Source: PALSA-129 sp963842505
GTDB lineage: Bacteria; Acidobacteriota; Terriglobia; Bryobacterales; Bryobacteraceae
Length of the DNA: 64,000 nucleotides
Assembly (NCBI GenBank): GCA_963842505.1
Contig: CAWJGZ010000004.1
Span: forward strand, 1,612,001 to 1,676,000
Direction of reading: 5' to 3'
The translations under genes were made by a program, and so were the position numbers. The notes beneath the pieces were generated by a model. That model worked only from the letters and a program-made list of their open reading frames with translations. It searched no databases and was not told the DNA's origin. Each line of letters begins with the position of its first letter. Within the stretch, counting starts at the first letter, position 1. Shown here in pieces: positions 1 to 8,751 of this stretch.

Positions 1-1008
1 GGGCGCGGGTTCCGTTGGCGGAGCGGCTTCAACCGGCGCCGCTTCGGCTTCCACGACCGGTGCTTCTCCGGTTTCCGCTACCGGCTCTTCCACCACGGCC
101 TCTTCCACAACGGCGGGCGGCGCTTCGACCACCGGTTCCGGCTCAGCCCGGTAAGACTCCAGCGCGGCTTTGGCGCGCGCTTCAATCTCCCGGATACGTT
201 CGCGGACCTCGGCCAGATTCTGTTCGGCCAGGCTGGCACCGGCGCCGGCATCCTCGCTGCCGGGCGCCTCGAAACGGCGGTGGCTGACGTGCTCTTCCGG
301 TTCGCTGCCCGGACCGGTGTACTTGGCCAGCGACTCACCCGGCAACACGAAGAAGTCGTCGGGTTGCGTGCTCGCCGGCGCATCCGCTTGAGTTTCCGGT
401 TCCGGCTCGAAGTCGGCGTCCGCTTGCGGCAGCGCTTCGGGGATCAGGACCGGCAGGCCATTTTCCTGCGGCTGGATTTCCTGCGATTCTCTTTGGCCAG
501 GCGAATAGAATTTGGAATCCGGCAGACCGCGACCTCGTCCGCCGCGGCGGCGCCGGCCCCGGCGGCCGCGATTATCGCGATCGTCACGGCGCGGCTCCTG
601 TATGGGAGCCGCCATTGGCGCAACCGGCGCAGCCATCGAAACCGGCACGCTATCGGACGGAACCCCTTCCGCCGCGCCGACCGGCGCTACTGTCTCAGGC
701 GCCAGCGCGGGCGCGGGCGTCTTGTCCAGCTTGAAGACCTTGTCCTCCACGCTGGTGACGATCTTGTCGTACTCGTCGTTGTCTTCGAAAAAGTCCGAGA
801 CGTACAGGAATGCGTCGCGTTCCAGACCGATATCGACGAAAGCCGATTGCATGCCCGGCAATACGCGCGTCACTCTGCCTTTGTGGATGCTGCCTGCCAG
901 GGAGTATTCATTCTCCCGCTGGTAGTAAACTTCCACTACCTGATCGTCCTCGAGCACCGCTACACGTGTTTCGTGGCGGTTCGCGGAAATCACCAACTCC
1001 TTCGACAT
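1..1008 (-). CDS. rng: Ribonuclease E/G family protein, N-terminal part (3' end cut by window edge)
   Basis: This is the first 336 codons of an RNase E/G-type endoribonuclease, a cytoplasmic enzyme of rRNA and mRNA processing. The N-terminus (SANRHETRVAVLED, then GSIHKGRVTRVLPGMQSAFV and DIGLERDAFLYVSD) is the family start leading into the S1 RNA-binding domain. The ATG at 1008 has GGGAGG six bases upstream. After about residue 90 the S1 domain is interrupted by some 240 residues of low-complexity sequence: an arginine/glycine-rich stretch around residues 140-160 and then Pro/Ala/Glu-rich sequence. The catalytic DNase I-like domain would lie beyond the left edge. It follows rodA on the same strand, which matches the usual mre-mrd-rng order. 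The E or G assignment is not decided by this fragment. Confidence 0.85.
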   Translation of the reverse strand, partial: MSKELVISANRHETRVAVLEDDQVVEVYYQRENEYSLAGSIHKGRVTRVLPGMQSAFVDIGLERDAFLYVSDFFEDNDEYDKIVTSVEDKVFKLDKTPAPALAPETVAPVGAAEGVPSDSVPVSMAAPVAPMAAPIQEPRRDDRDNRGRRGRRRRGGRGRGLPDSKFYSPGQRESQEIQPQENGLPVLIPEALPQADADFEPEPETQADAPASTQPDDFFVLPGESLAKYTGPGSEPEEHVSHRRFEAPGSEDAGAGASLAEQNLAEVRERIREIEARAKAALESYRAEPEPVVEAPPAVVEEAVVEEPVAETGEAPVVEAEAAPVEAAPPTEPAP

Positions 1009-1188
1009 CCAATGCCTCCCGGCGGAGCATGGAGAGACGGAACGGATCGGAAAGTATTACAAGGCTCACTCGGGCCTGGCGTGGAGCAGCATGCCTCATA
1101 CACCGCCTGGCCGGGAACCATTTCTCTTCCTCGAGAAGCGCTTGCGCGCCACCGTCCCCAGGGTCTCTTGCAGGCTCCCAATAAATTT

Positions 1189-2280
1189 TTAATTCACAAA
1201 CCTTCTGAGGCGGACATTGTTGACCAGCCCCAGCGCTAAAAAACTCGTCCAGATACTCGAACCGCCGGCGCTCATAAATGGCAGCGGAATGCCGGTCACC
1301 GGCATCAACCCAGCCACCATCCCGACATTGATCAGGATGTGCGAGAGCAGCAGCGCCGCCACCCCCATACAGATGTACATCCCGGCCCGTTCGGGCGCCG
1401 TCTGCGCATTCTGAACAATGCGCATGATCATTACGAAGTACAAAGCCAACATCAATACTACACCGACAAATCCATGCTCTTCGGCAAAGGCCGAAAAGAT
1501 GAAATCCTTGGAGGGCACCGGCAGAAAGTGCAACTGCGCCTGCGTTCCCTTGGTCACTCCCTTGCCGAACATCCCGCCCGAACCGATGGCCGTCTTCGAC
1601 TGGATCACCTGGTATCCCGCGCCCTGCGGATCCAACTCCGGATCGCTGAAACTCACCAGACGCGCCTTTTGATAGTCTTTCAGGAAATGCAGCCCTATCG
1701 GAACCATCAGCGCCGCCCCCGCTACGATCACGAGGACGTACCTCCAATGCAATCCCGCCAGAAAAACACCCACCGTGAGAATCCCTACATAAGTGAGCGC
1801 GGTGCCCAGGTCCGGTTGCTTCAAAACCAGAGCAGCGGGAATCAGCACTAAGCCCGCCAGTTTCAGCATCTCCCGAAACTCCAGCTCATCCGTGCGTAAA
1901 TCCGTCAGATAGCGGGCTACCAACAAGATTATCACGAGCTTTACGAATTCCGATACCTGCAGGTGAACGCCGAAGCCCAGCGGAATCCACCGCGTGGAGC
2001 CGAACGCGGCTTCGCCCACAAGGTAGGTCCCCAGCAGCGCCCCTACCGAAACCATGTACAGAAGCGGCACGCGGTGCAGCAAGGCGTGGTAATCCGACGG
2101 CAAAACCAGCCACATCAGCACCAGGCCGCCCAGGATGTAGAAAATCTGCTTCCACCAGGCGCTGGGAGAATCAGATCCGCGCGTGACACTGTAAATTTGC
2201 AGAACTCCCACCGCGCAGATGAGTAGCGCGATCACCAGCAAAGTCCAATCGATGTCGCGAGCCGATAAATGCCTGACCAT
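1189..2280 (-). CDS. rodA: Rod shape-determining protein RodA (SEDS peptidoglycan glycosyltransferase)
   Basis: The 363-residue protein is a polytopic inner-membrane SEDS-family protein. RodA polymerises lipid II into glycan strands for lateral wall growth together with PBP2 and MreBCD. Family features seen are the N-terminal membrane segment (DWTLLVIALLICAVGVLQIY), the central KQPDLGTALTY segment, the loop QSKTAIGSGGMFGKG, and the C-terminal PVTGIPLPFMSAGGSS. The length is normal. The start at 2280 lies one base after the mrdA stop, so the two are almost certainly translated as a pair. Distinguishing RodA from FtsW rests on the PBP2 neighbour and the mre context. Confidence 0.95.
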   Translation of the reverse strand: MVRHLSARDIDWTLLVIALLICAVGVLQIYSVTRGSDSPSAWWKQIFYILGGLVLMWLVLPSDYHALLHRVPLLYMVSVGALLGTYLVGEAAFGSTRWIPLGFGVHLQVSEFVKLVIILLVARYLTDLRTDELEFREMLKLAGLVLIPAALVLKQPDLGTALTYVGILTVGVFLAGLHWRYVLVIVAGAALMVPIGLHFLKDYQKARLVSFSDPELDPQGAGYQVIQSKTAIGSGGMFGKGVTKGTQAQLHFLPVPSKDFIFSAFAEEHGFVGVVLMLALYFVMIMRIVQNAQTAPERAGMYICMGVAALLLSHILINVGMVAGLMPVTGIPLPFMSAGGSSIWTSFLALGLVNNVRLRRFVN

Positions 2281-2281
2281 A

Positions 2282-4186
2282 TTAATTTGACCGCCCCGGG
2301 CCGGGCAGACCGAGCGTGCGCACGGCCGCTTCGCCAGCCGCCACCGCCGCTCCCTGCTGCCGCAATGCCACCATCCGAGCCTTTTTGTCGAAGTATGCCG
2401 TCATCACGTCGCGCACGATGGGCGCCGCCAGCGGGCCTTCCGCGCCGTGTTCAAACAGCGCCACCACCAGAATCTCCGGGGCGTTCCGCGGCGCGAAGCC
2501 GACAAACCAGGCGTTATCTCTCAGGTCGCGTCCGCCGCCCGCGGCCTTGACGAAGTCCGCCGAGGCTATCTGCGCGGTTCCGGTCTTGCCGCAGACCTCA
2601 ATATTCGGCAGCCAGGCCCGCCCGCCCGTGCCGCCTTCGTTCACCACTCCGTACATGCCATCCACCACGTCTTTCACATACTGGGGATTGAGCGGCCATT
2701 CGGTGGGCTTGTCCGGCTGCTCCTTCACCACGCGCGGCCGGTGCCACACGCCGCCCATGGCGAGACCGGAGATGGCGCGCGCCATTTGCAGAGGCGTGAC
2801 GGTGAGAGCGCCCTGCCCAATGGATACAGAAATGGTATCGCCCGCGTACCATTTTCGCCCTTGCGTGTGGATGGCCCACGCGGGCGACGGCACCACGCCC
2901 TGCGCTTCGTGCGGCAGATCGATTCCGGTGGCGTGGCCGTACCCCACCATGTCGGCGTATTGCGCAATGTCGTCGATCCCCATTTTGTTGCCGACGGTGT
3001 AGAAATAGGTATCGCACGATTGCACGATGCCCTTGTGCAGAGCCACCGCTCCGTGGCCGGTCTTCAAGTGGCAACGGTAGTAGCGCCCATAGAAGTTCGC
3101 ACCGCCCGGGCAGTGCACGGTAAAATTCTCGTCGATGGTGCCCGTTTCCAAGGCCGCCAGCGCCATGATCGGCTTGAAGGTGGAACCCGGCGCCTGGGCC
3201 GCCTGAATGGCGCGATTGAAGAAGGGCTTATCGGGATTGTCGGTCAATTCCTTTAAATCCCTGGCGCTGATGTGGGCGGAGAACTTGTTGGGATCGAAAG
3301 TGGGCCGGCTCACCATGGCCAATATTTCGCCGCTTCGCGGATCCATTGCCACGACGGCGCCGTTCTTGCCATCCATCGCCAGTTCCGCCACAGCCTGTAA
3401 ATCCAGGTCGATGGTGAGCCGCAGATCTTTTCCAGGCACCGATGGCGTGGGGGTGGCGTACACATGGCGGACCTGCCCGCGGTTATCGACTTCCACCTGG
3501 CGCTGCCCGTCGATCCCCATCAAAGTGTCGTTGTACTGCCGTTCCACGCCGAATTTGCCGATCACGTCGCCCGGTTTGTACTTGGCGAATTCCGCCGTAT
3601 CCAACTCCTGGAGGCTGATGGCGCCGGTGTAGCCCAGCAAGTGCGCCATCATGCCGTTCTGGGGATACATGCGATGCTGGGCTTCGCTAATTTCAAGCTC
3701 GGGAAAGAAATCGCGGTGAGAATCCACGAAGGCCAAATCGGCCGGCGTCATTTCTTCCTTCAGCCGTATAAATTCGTACTTGGGCCGCGTGCGGTAGCGC
3801 CGGACGATTTCCTGCAGATCGCCCAGATCCAGATCGAGCCCCTCGGCAATCGGCTTCAGATGTTCTTCCTTGAGGTTCTCCCGCGTCAGGATCAGAGTGA
3901 ACGACGCATGATTGTCCACGATCACGCGGCCGTCGCGATCCAGAATGCGGCCGCGCGGCGCCAGAATGGGCATGGACTTGATGCGATTCTCTTCCGCCCG
4001 CTCCTTGTAGTAATCGGGGTTGGCGACCTGCAATCTCCAAAAGCCCGAAATCAGAAACAGGAACAGGACCACCGTGGCGTATTGGAAAATGGCGATCTTG
4101 GGCGCCGCAAAACGCGTGTCGTCGTGCAGATACGGCCGCTCGGATGACGGATGTTCGGGATTTGGATCAGCCGGTGGAAGGGTCAC
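2282..4186 (-). CDS. mrdA: Penicillin-binding protein 2 (rod elongation transpeptidase)
   Basis: The 634-residue class B penicillin-binding protein cross-links peptidoglycan in the elongasome as partner of RodA. A single membrane anchor lies at about residues 33-50, followed by the PBP dimerisation domain starting at APRGRILDRDG (about 76-86). The transpeptidase domain carries the three active-site motifs: STFK with nucleophile Ser335, SCD at 390-392 in the SxN position, and KTG at 533-535. The assigned start is a GTG at 4186 with no strong ribosome binding site, so the exact N-terminus is open. It lies directly upstream of rodA. In most relatives mreD would precede it, but here that neighbour is 4.5 kb away. 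Confidence 0.95.
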   Translation of the reverse strand: MTLPPADPNPEHPSSERPYLHDDTRFAAPKIAIFQYATVVLFLFLISGFWRLQVANPDYYKERAEENRIKSMPILAPRGRILDRDGRVIVDNHASFTLILTRENLKEEHLKPIAEGLDLDLGDLQEIVRRYRTRPKYEFIRLKEEMTPADLAFVDSHRDFFPELEISEAQHRMYPQNGMMAHLLGYTGAISLQELDTAEFAKYKPGDVIGKFGVERQYNDTLMGIDGQRQVEVDNRGQVRHVYATPTPSVPGKDLRLTIDLDLQAVAELAMDGKNGAVVAMDPRSGEILAMVSRPTFDPNKFSAHISARDLKELTDNPDKPFFNRAIQAAQAPGSTFKPIMALAALETGTIDENFTVHCPGGANFYGRYYRCHLKTGHGAVALHKGIVQSCDTYFYTVGNKMGIDDIAQYADMVGYGHATGIDLPHEAQGVVPSPAWAIHTQGRKWYAGDTISVSIGQGALTVTPLQMARAISGLAMGGVWHRPRVVKEQPDKPTEWPLNPQYVKDVVDGMYGVVNEGGTGGRAWLPNIEVCGKTGTAQIASADFVKAAGGGRDLRDNAWFVGFAPRNAPEILVVALFEHGAEGPLAAPIVRDVMTAYFDKKARMVALRQQGAAVAAGEAAVRTLGLPGPGRSN

Positions 4187-4969
4187 AACAATGCGCTCAA
4201 GAAGCGCTCCCTATTCATTCTAGTGCTTTGAAGCGCGCGATGTCTTGGTGACGGGCATTTCCGTCTTGCGTAGCTGCCGATTACCTCCTGGTGGCCTCCG
4301 AGGCCTTGATTCATGCGGGTTTCAACGCCATGAAGGATGGTACCCAATGGATGGGAGACAAAACGGGCCGTTCCCGGGGGCTAATGGTCTTGCGCGGGGT
4401 TCCCAGTGCTGGCGCACTGGGCTTCCATGAGAAGGCCGGTCTGTGTCAAGGGAAAACTGCTGGCATGGTTGTCCTCTTGCGGAGTGAACTAAGCCTGCCA
4501 TTCCCTCATCTCTGAAATCGGCCCTTGCGTCGGAGCCGGGCCCCGTCAAGGCCGAGCGCTGCGACCGGAGGGAGCAAGCGAGCCGAAGGGTAGCCTTGAC
4601 GGGTGGCTCCGATGCGACACAAAGGGTGATGAGGGAATGGCAGGCGCGCCCGCGGCGGTGCTTTCTCATCGCGCCGCTGGCTCGGCCACTGTTCTGTTCG
4701 TCCGCCCGGTTCGCCCTGCTTCCATTCGCACTATGAGTGAGCCCCTCGGGCTCGTGCCTGTTGGCGTTCTCGATTACTTCCGGGTGCTGCCATCTAAAGA
4801 GCGACCTTCTGCTCACCATGACTGGTGAGCTTTGATCCAGCCCAGTGTCGCAGTCACCCGAACTCGGCGATACGTACATCCTCGTTGCCCTGATACCTTT
4901 CTCGGTCCATCCCAACTGGCTGATCCCCACTCTCGTTCGTTCTCCGTTCGCTCGCTTTCGGCCGGCGCT
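4187..4969. other. Noncoding tail of the IS110 element, no gene supported
   Basis: No convincing gene lies between the mrdA start and the transposase stop. The stretch contains a perfect 18-bp inverted repeat with nested shorter repeats at 4493-4645 and a separate 8-bp perfect hairpin at 4811-4830 (GCTCACCA, four-base loop, TGGTGAGC). A 202-codon open frame on the minus strand (4322-4930) has no recognisable domain and biased Arg/Ser/Gly composition, so I regard it as spurious. The part nearest mrdA (about 4187-4250) may hold the mrdA promoter. Confidence 0.5.
4493..4645 (-). ncRNA. Long hairpin in the IS110 3' region, candidate bridge-type guide RNA segment
   Basis: GCCTGCCATTCCCTCATC at 4493-4510 is perfectly complementary to 4628-4645. 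Inside it, CCCGTCAAGGC (4542-4552) pairs perfectly with 4593-4603, and a further stem of about 11 pairs (4526-4537 with 4605-4616) contains one G-U pair. Together they can form a branched structure of about 150 nt with a 40-base terminal loop. IS110-family elements are known to encode a structured bridge RNA in a noncoding end that pairs with donor and target DNA. The strand assigned here follows the transposase. That this segment is such an RNA is inference; it could also be an unrelated palindromic repeat carried in the element. Confidence 0.3.
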
Positions 4970-6082
4970 TCAGGCGGCTGCCGGCACGGGCGCCACCTGG
5001 CTGTTCCGCAGCGGTTCGTACACTTCGCCCGTCACCCATAGGTGATGCAGCAGCACCGCCAGTTTCCGCGCTACCGCTACGCGCGCTTTCTTCTTCGCCC
5101 CTTGGCCCCCGCGCGCCACCAGCTTTTGCCCGAACCGCCGCAAATCGCTATCCCGCCCGCTCCGTCCCAGAATCACATGCGCCCCCTGCACCAGTATTTT
5201 TCGCAGGTATATGTCGCCTTCCTTGCTGATTCCCAGCTCCGGATCGCTCCCCCCGCTTTGCCGCCGCCGCGGCCTCATCCCCAAGTACGCCCCTACGTCG
5301 CGGCTTCGCTGGAAGCGATGCGGGTCTTCCAAGGTGAGAACAAACGTCAGCGCCATCAATACTCCCACCCCTCCCACCATCGTCAGCAACCCAACTTCCG
5401 GGTACCGTTCCCGGGCGATCCTCTGGATGGCAACGTCGTATTCCTGGATGCGCGCGCTCAGTTCTCCGATGTGTTTCAGCAGCGGCTCGATGGCCTCTTT
5501 CAAAGCCGGCGGCAAGTCCTTGGCCAGCTCCTCATTGACGTACCGCGCATCGCACTTCCGCAGCCGCTCCCCAAACGATTTGGTCAATCCTCGGGCCGCA
5601 TTAATCAATCGGGTCCGCCCTTCCACCAAGGCCGCCCGCGTCCGGATCACCGTCAGGTCCGCCTGCGCCGCTTCGCTGCGGTGACGGATCGGAAACAGTA
5701 GCTTCGGGTCCATCCTCCCCAACCGCGCCAGAGTTTCGGCATCCAGCCGGTCCTGCTTGTTGCTGCTGGCCGCAATCAGTCGCGTGCGGCGCGGATTCGC
5801 CACGATCACCTCATGTCCCAGGGACCTCAGATGGCGGCTCACCCAGGGCGAGTGCGTCCCCACTTCCAGCACCACGCGACTGTGCGGCAGCGCCCCAAAA
5901 ACGCGGTTCAGATCCTTCTTCGTGGTCGCCACCGACGCTGCCCGTATGACCTCACCGTCTTGGTTCAGGATGCAGTAGCGCGAGCTCCGGTCCCCCAGAT
6001 CAATTCCCACGGTTAAGTTCCCGTCTAGTTGCTTGCGGCTCTTCCGATTTTGCTTCGGCTTTTCGATGGTATTCTTCTTCAT
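4970..6082 (-). CDS. IS110-family transposase
   Basis: The 370-residue protein is a DEDD recombinase of the IS110 family. The N-terminal RuvC-like domain shows Asp28 (VGIDLGD), Glu73 (VLEVG) and the Asp111/Asp114 pair (KQDRLDAE). The C-terminal transposase_20 domain has the helix-hairpin-like GGVGVLMALTFV, then AYLGMRP and the SGG stretch holding the conserved serine, followed by GISKEGDIYLRK. The start at 6082 is chosen because AAGGAG stands upstream at good spacing; the reading frame stays open 45 codons further upstream but without similarity. The gene appears intact. Confidence 0.93.
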   Translation of the reverse strand: MKKNTIEKPKQNRKSRKQLDGNLTVGIDLGDRSSRYCILNQDGEVIRAASVATTKKDLNRVFGALPHSRVVLEVGTHSPWVSRHLRSLGHEVIVANPRRTRLIAASSNKQDRLDAETLARLGRMDPKLLFPIRHRSEAAQADLTVIRTRAALVEGRTRLINAARGLTKSFGERLRKCDARYVNEELAKDLPPALKEAIEPLLKHIGELSARIQEYDVAIQRIARERYPEVGLLTMVGGVGVLMALTFVLTLEDPHRFQRSRDVGAYLGMRPRRRQSGGSDPELGISKEGDIYLRKILVQGAHVILGRSGRDSDLRRFGQKLVARGGQGAKKKARVAVARKLAVLLHHLWVTGEVYEPLRNSQVAPVPAAA

Positions 6083-6635
6083 GGCTGGTCTCCTTTTTGC
6101 ACCGGACAGTGCTTTGTGGGAGCATATCGCATCCCGCCGGGAGACCGGCCTTCTCATTCCATCTATTCTCTTTCGTCCTACGGACTTGGGCCGCGGAAAA
6201 ATCTTCGCGGCCCGCAAAGAAACACGAACGTAGTAGTACGGAGCCGGCCTCGACGCTGATCATCCGAACTGGCTTGAGCCGCTTGCATTGGGGAAATTTG
6301 ACTTCGCCAAAGTTGGATCCGTGGAATCTATCGTGCTGAAAACAAATTAGCTAAACATACGACGCCGGATTCTAGCCTGCGTTTTCATGATCTCGGACTA
6401 TTTTTATCTTGATTATCACGACAGAATAGTGGAGAATATCGCAACAGCATGTTCAAAATGGGAAGCCTGGGCAGACCACGAAGGTGCGCCCAAAATCGTT
6501 TTCCCTTGATTCCGGTGGCGGAACGGTCCAGAATAAACTGCCACCAGGATGTTCAAAACGGAAATCCTGTTTGACTGTGCTCTCCGCTATGGAGGGAGAG
6601 CTGGTGCCGGAAGAAACACGAAGGAGACTACTTTA
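6083..6635. other. Intergenic region, no gene seen; lower GC than surroundings
   Basis: This stretch contains the upstream end of the IS110 element and the promoter region of the following peptidase gene. The part from about 6330 to 6450 is clearly richer in A and T than the flanking genes. ATGTTCAAAA occurs twice, near 6448 and 6549, each followed by a short GGAA and CCTG match, which makes a loose direct repeat of about 20 bases spaced about 100 bases apart. The second copy lies at the far upstream end of the peptidase reading frame, before its chosen start. Confidence 0.4.
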
Positions 6636-7964
6636 ATGCAGATGAGACATCCAAGTGCGCTACTTGTGATCACCGCGACGCTATTCTTCGTCTGCGCGAG
6701 CGCCGCGTTGGCCCAAGGCGGCTGGAACACGGTCACGATACCACCTTCCAGTGCTATCAACGCTGCCGACATCGGCGTGCGGGCCCACACAAACATCCAG
6801 ATTCTGGGTTCCCCGCAGCTCTTAACTGGAGTGCCTCAACTGTCTGGCCCTCCTTATCCTGGATACTTCTACGAAACTCCCGCTTCGCTATCCTGCGTTT
6901 ACTATCTGGAAGCGCATTACGTGGGTTGCAATCCGTACACCGTCACGGCGAATCCGACCGGCGGCAAGAAGGCCATCGCCATCGTGGACGCTTTCGACGA
7001 TCCCGCCGCATCTACGGACCTGAACAACTTTTCGTCCCAGTTCGGACTACCGGCGCCTAACTTCAGCGTCGTGTATGCGCCGTATGGCGGCTCCACTCCC
7101 GGATCTTGCGTCGGGCCTGCCTCCGAACCTTCATCCGCCTACCCTCCGGGCTGGGATCTCGAGGAATCGTTGGATATCGAGTGGGCTCACGCCATGGCTC
7201 CCAACGCCAAACTCTACCTGGTGGAGGCTCAGTCCAACTTGTACACGGACTTGCTCTGTGCCGTGACTGTTGCCAGCAATCTGGTGTCCCGGGCAGGCGG
7301 CGGTGAGGTATCCATGAGCTGGGGCGGCGGGGAGTTTTCCGAAGAGACGATGTTGGACGGCGTTTTCACAACTCCCAGCGTGGTTTACTTTGCTTCTTCG
7401 GGCGATGGGCCCGGAGTTGAATATCCCAGCGCTTCTCCTAACGTTGTCGCCGTCGGCGGCACCAGCATCGGCAGGAACTTCATGGGTAACTTCGTTGCGG
7501 AGAGTGTCTGGCAAGTTGCGGGCGGCGGGCCGAGCGCTTATGAAGTCCTGCCAACTTACCAGCATGGCGTCGCGTCTACGATCGGGGGCAACTACCGCGG
7601 CGTTCCCGACGTTGCCGCGGACGCCAACCCCTATACCGGGGTCTGGGTTTTGGACACCCTCGAAGAATGTGCCTCTACCGGCATTGGCGTATCGACCTGC
7701 GGTGCTCCGAGAGCCGCTACTTGGTGGATCGTGGGCGGCACGAGCGTTTCCTCACCCGTGTGGGCTGGTATTGTCAATGCGGCTGCCAGCTTCGCTGCCT
7801 CCAGCAGCGCCGAACTCACCAAGTTGTACGGGGACAATGGTAATGGGGCGCTCACCTTCATCACAACCGGGGGTTCGTGCGGCCCGTACATGGGGTATCT
7901 TGATCTCCCGGGCTGGAATTTCTGCACCGGCCTCGGCAGCCCCAAGGGTTATCTGGGGAAATAG
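6636..7964 (+). CDS. Secreted S53 (sedolisin-type) serine peptidase without propeptide domain
   Basis: The 442-residue protein starts with a signal peptide (VITATLFFVCASAALAQ). The S53 catalytic residues are visible: Glu176 and Asp180 in LEESLDIEW, the oxyanion Asp257 in SSGDGPG, and the nucleophile Ser370 in GGTSVSSP. These enzymes are acid-active endopeptidases acting outside the cytoplasm. The usual pro-kumamolisin activation domain is missing; only about 110 residues lie between the signal peptide and the catalytic core. The ATG at 6636 was chosen because AAGGAG lies nine bases upstream; the frame opens earlier at 6549. The gene lies on the opposite strand to the interrupted mre-mrd operon and looks like accessory cargo. 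Confidence 0.85.
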   Translation: MQMRHPSALLVITATLFFVCASAALAQGGWNTVTIPPSSAINAADIGVRAHTNIQILGSPQLLTGVPQLSGPPYPGYFYETPASLSCVYYLEAHYVGCNPYTVTANPTGGKKAIAIVDAFDDPAASTDLNNFSSQFGLPAPNFSVVYAPYGGSTPGSCVGPASEPSSAYPPGWDLEESLDIEWAHAMAPNAKLYLVEAQSNLYTDLLCAVTVASNLVSRAGGGEVSMSWGGGEFSEETMLDGVFTTPSVVYFASSGDGPGVEYPSASPNVVAVGGTSIGRNFMGNFVAESVWQVAGGGPSAYEVLPTYQHGVASTIGGNYRGVPDVAADANPYTGVWVLDTLEECASTGIGVSTCGAPRAATWWIVGGTSVSSPVWAGIVNAAASFAASSSAELTKLYGDNGNGALTFITTGGSCGPYMGYLDLPGWNFCTGLGSPKGYLGK

Positions 7965-8130
7965 TCCGGATCTGTTGCAATACTCGCTTCCGGCGGACAG
8001 GGGGCGGTGGGACGAATGGTCGAGCGTAGTGGGTTCGACGTCCTTACCCGCTCCCTTCGGTACTTGGGGAGAATGATCCAAGCTGTGTCCGATTGAAGGC
8101 CTCCTGCTTTGCAGGTCGTCCGCGGCAGCC

Positions 8131-8559
8131 TCAGGCGCCGGATCTGAAGATCTTGACAATTTCGTTCGCGTCGCGGATCAGCGCTTTCATCTTCGCGTTG
8201 CCGCCGTCGCCGCAGCTCAAATCGGGTGATGTATCCGCGGCGAAGCGGATGGTCAGCCGGGTTCCAAACGACGCGCTCTTCGGGCAGGATTGCGGCGGAA
8301 GCGAGGAAAGCGGACGCGCCGCGCTCACGTCCTCGTAGAGCGCTTTCGCCAACGATTCGGGAATCGTTTTGCGAATCGTCTTCGCCGCTTCGCTCTGAGT
8401 GACTTCGATCCGTCGCGGCTGCGGTGTATATTCCGCCTGGCCCGATTTTTCGACGACGATCTGAAATCCCCCCGTGTTCGTGGATCCGGAATTACTGATT
8501 GTGACCGATTGCGCGTAGCACGCCGCGCACATCAGCGCTACTACGATGATCGTTTTCAT
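8131..8559 (-). CDS. Small secreted protein of unknown function
   Basis: The 142-residue protein has a short signal peptide (MKTIIVVALMCAACYAQS), so it is probably exported. The mature part carries two cysteines about 20 residues apart (PQSCPK and DLSCGD) that could form a disulfide bond, and an EVTQSEAAKTIRKTIPESLAKAL helix-like segment. I recognise no family. The start at 8559 is chosen because the signal peptide begins there; 19 further in-frame codons upstream look noncoding. It lies in the insert between mreD and mrdA on the same strand as those genes. Confidence 0.6.
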   Translation of the reverse strand: MKTIIVVALMCAACYAQSVTISNSGSTNTGGFQIVVEKSGQAEYTPQPRRIEVTQSEAAKTIRKTIPESLAKALYEDVSAARPLSSLPPQSCPKSASFGTRLTIRFAADTSPDLSCGDGGNAKMKALIRDANEIVKIFRSGA

Positions 8560-8610
8560 GCTTCGATTATGGCACGCCACATCGCCACGCAGTCGCCGCG
8601 CAGGCGGTAG

Positions 8611-8751
8611 CCCCAATACTGTTCAGTTAAGTGGGACGGGCCATCGCCTTTCGTGGCCTGTCATGCTTAGCTGAAGAGGGCGCTTGACAGACGACTAAAA
8701 CCGATCGTCTGTCCCACCCCCGACGCCAGGCTTAAGTGAACAGTATTGGGG
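8611..8751. repeat. Palindromic MITE-like repeat, copy A
   Basis: The 141-bp copy begins CCCCAATACTGTTCAGTTAAG and ends with its inverse, one mismatch in 21 bases. Inside are two hairpins: GGCCA (10-base loop) TGGCC, and GACAGACGA (10-base loop) TCGTCTGTC. Near-identical copies lie at 45859-45992 and 47081-47214. The right end overlaps into GGGGCTAG, whose CTA is the complement of the mreD stop codon at 8752-8754. No open frame is present. The size, inverted ends and repeated occurrence suit a non-autonomous transposable element. Direct target repeats are not evident at this copy. Confidence 0.85.

Larger units (their letters stand above)
4200..6360. mobile_element. IS110-family insertion element (approximate limits)
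   Basis: A DEDD-type transposase gene (4970-6082) is flanked by noncoding DNA on both sides, about 770 bases downstream of the gene and about 270 upstream. IS110-type elements have no clear terminal inverted repeats and usually make no target duplication, so the ends cannot be read from one copy and the limits given are estimates. The long structured noncoding segment follows the transposase gene, the arrangement known for the IS1111 subgroup. The element sits between mreD and mrdA, next to other genes that do not belong to that operon. Confidence 0.6.

Noticed and set aside
280..1239. Plus-strand open frame opposite the RNase E/G gene
   Set aside because: The minus-strand frame has a known protein beginning and a ribosome binding site; the plus frame has neither.
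4322..4930. A 202-codon minus-strand open frame in the IS110 tail
   Set aside because: Biased composition, no domain and overlap with strong inverted repeats point to a noncoding region.
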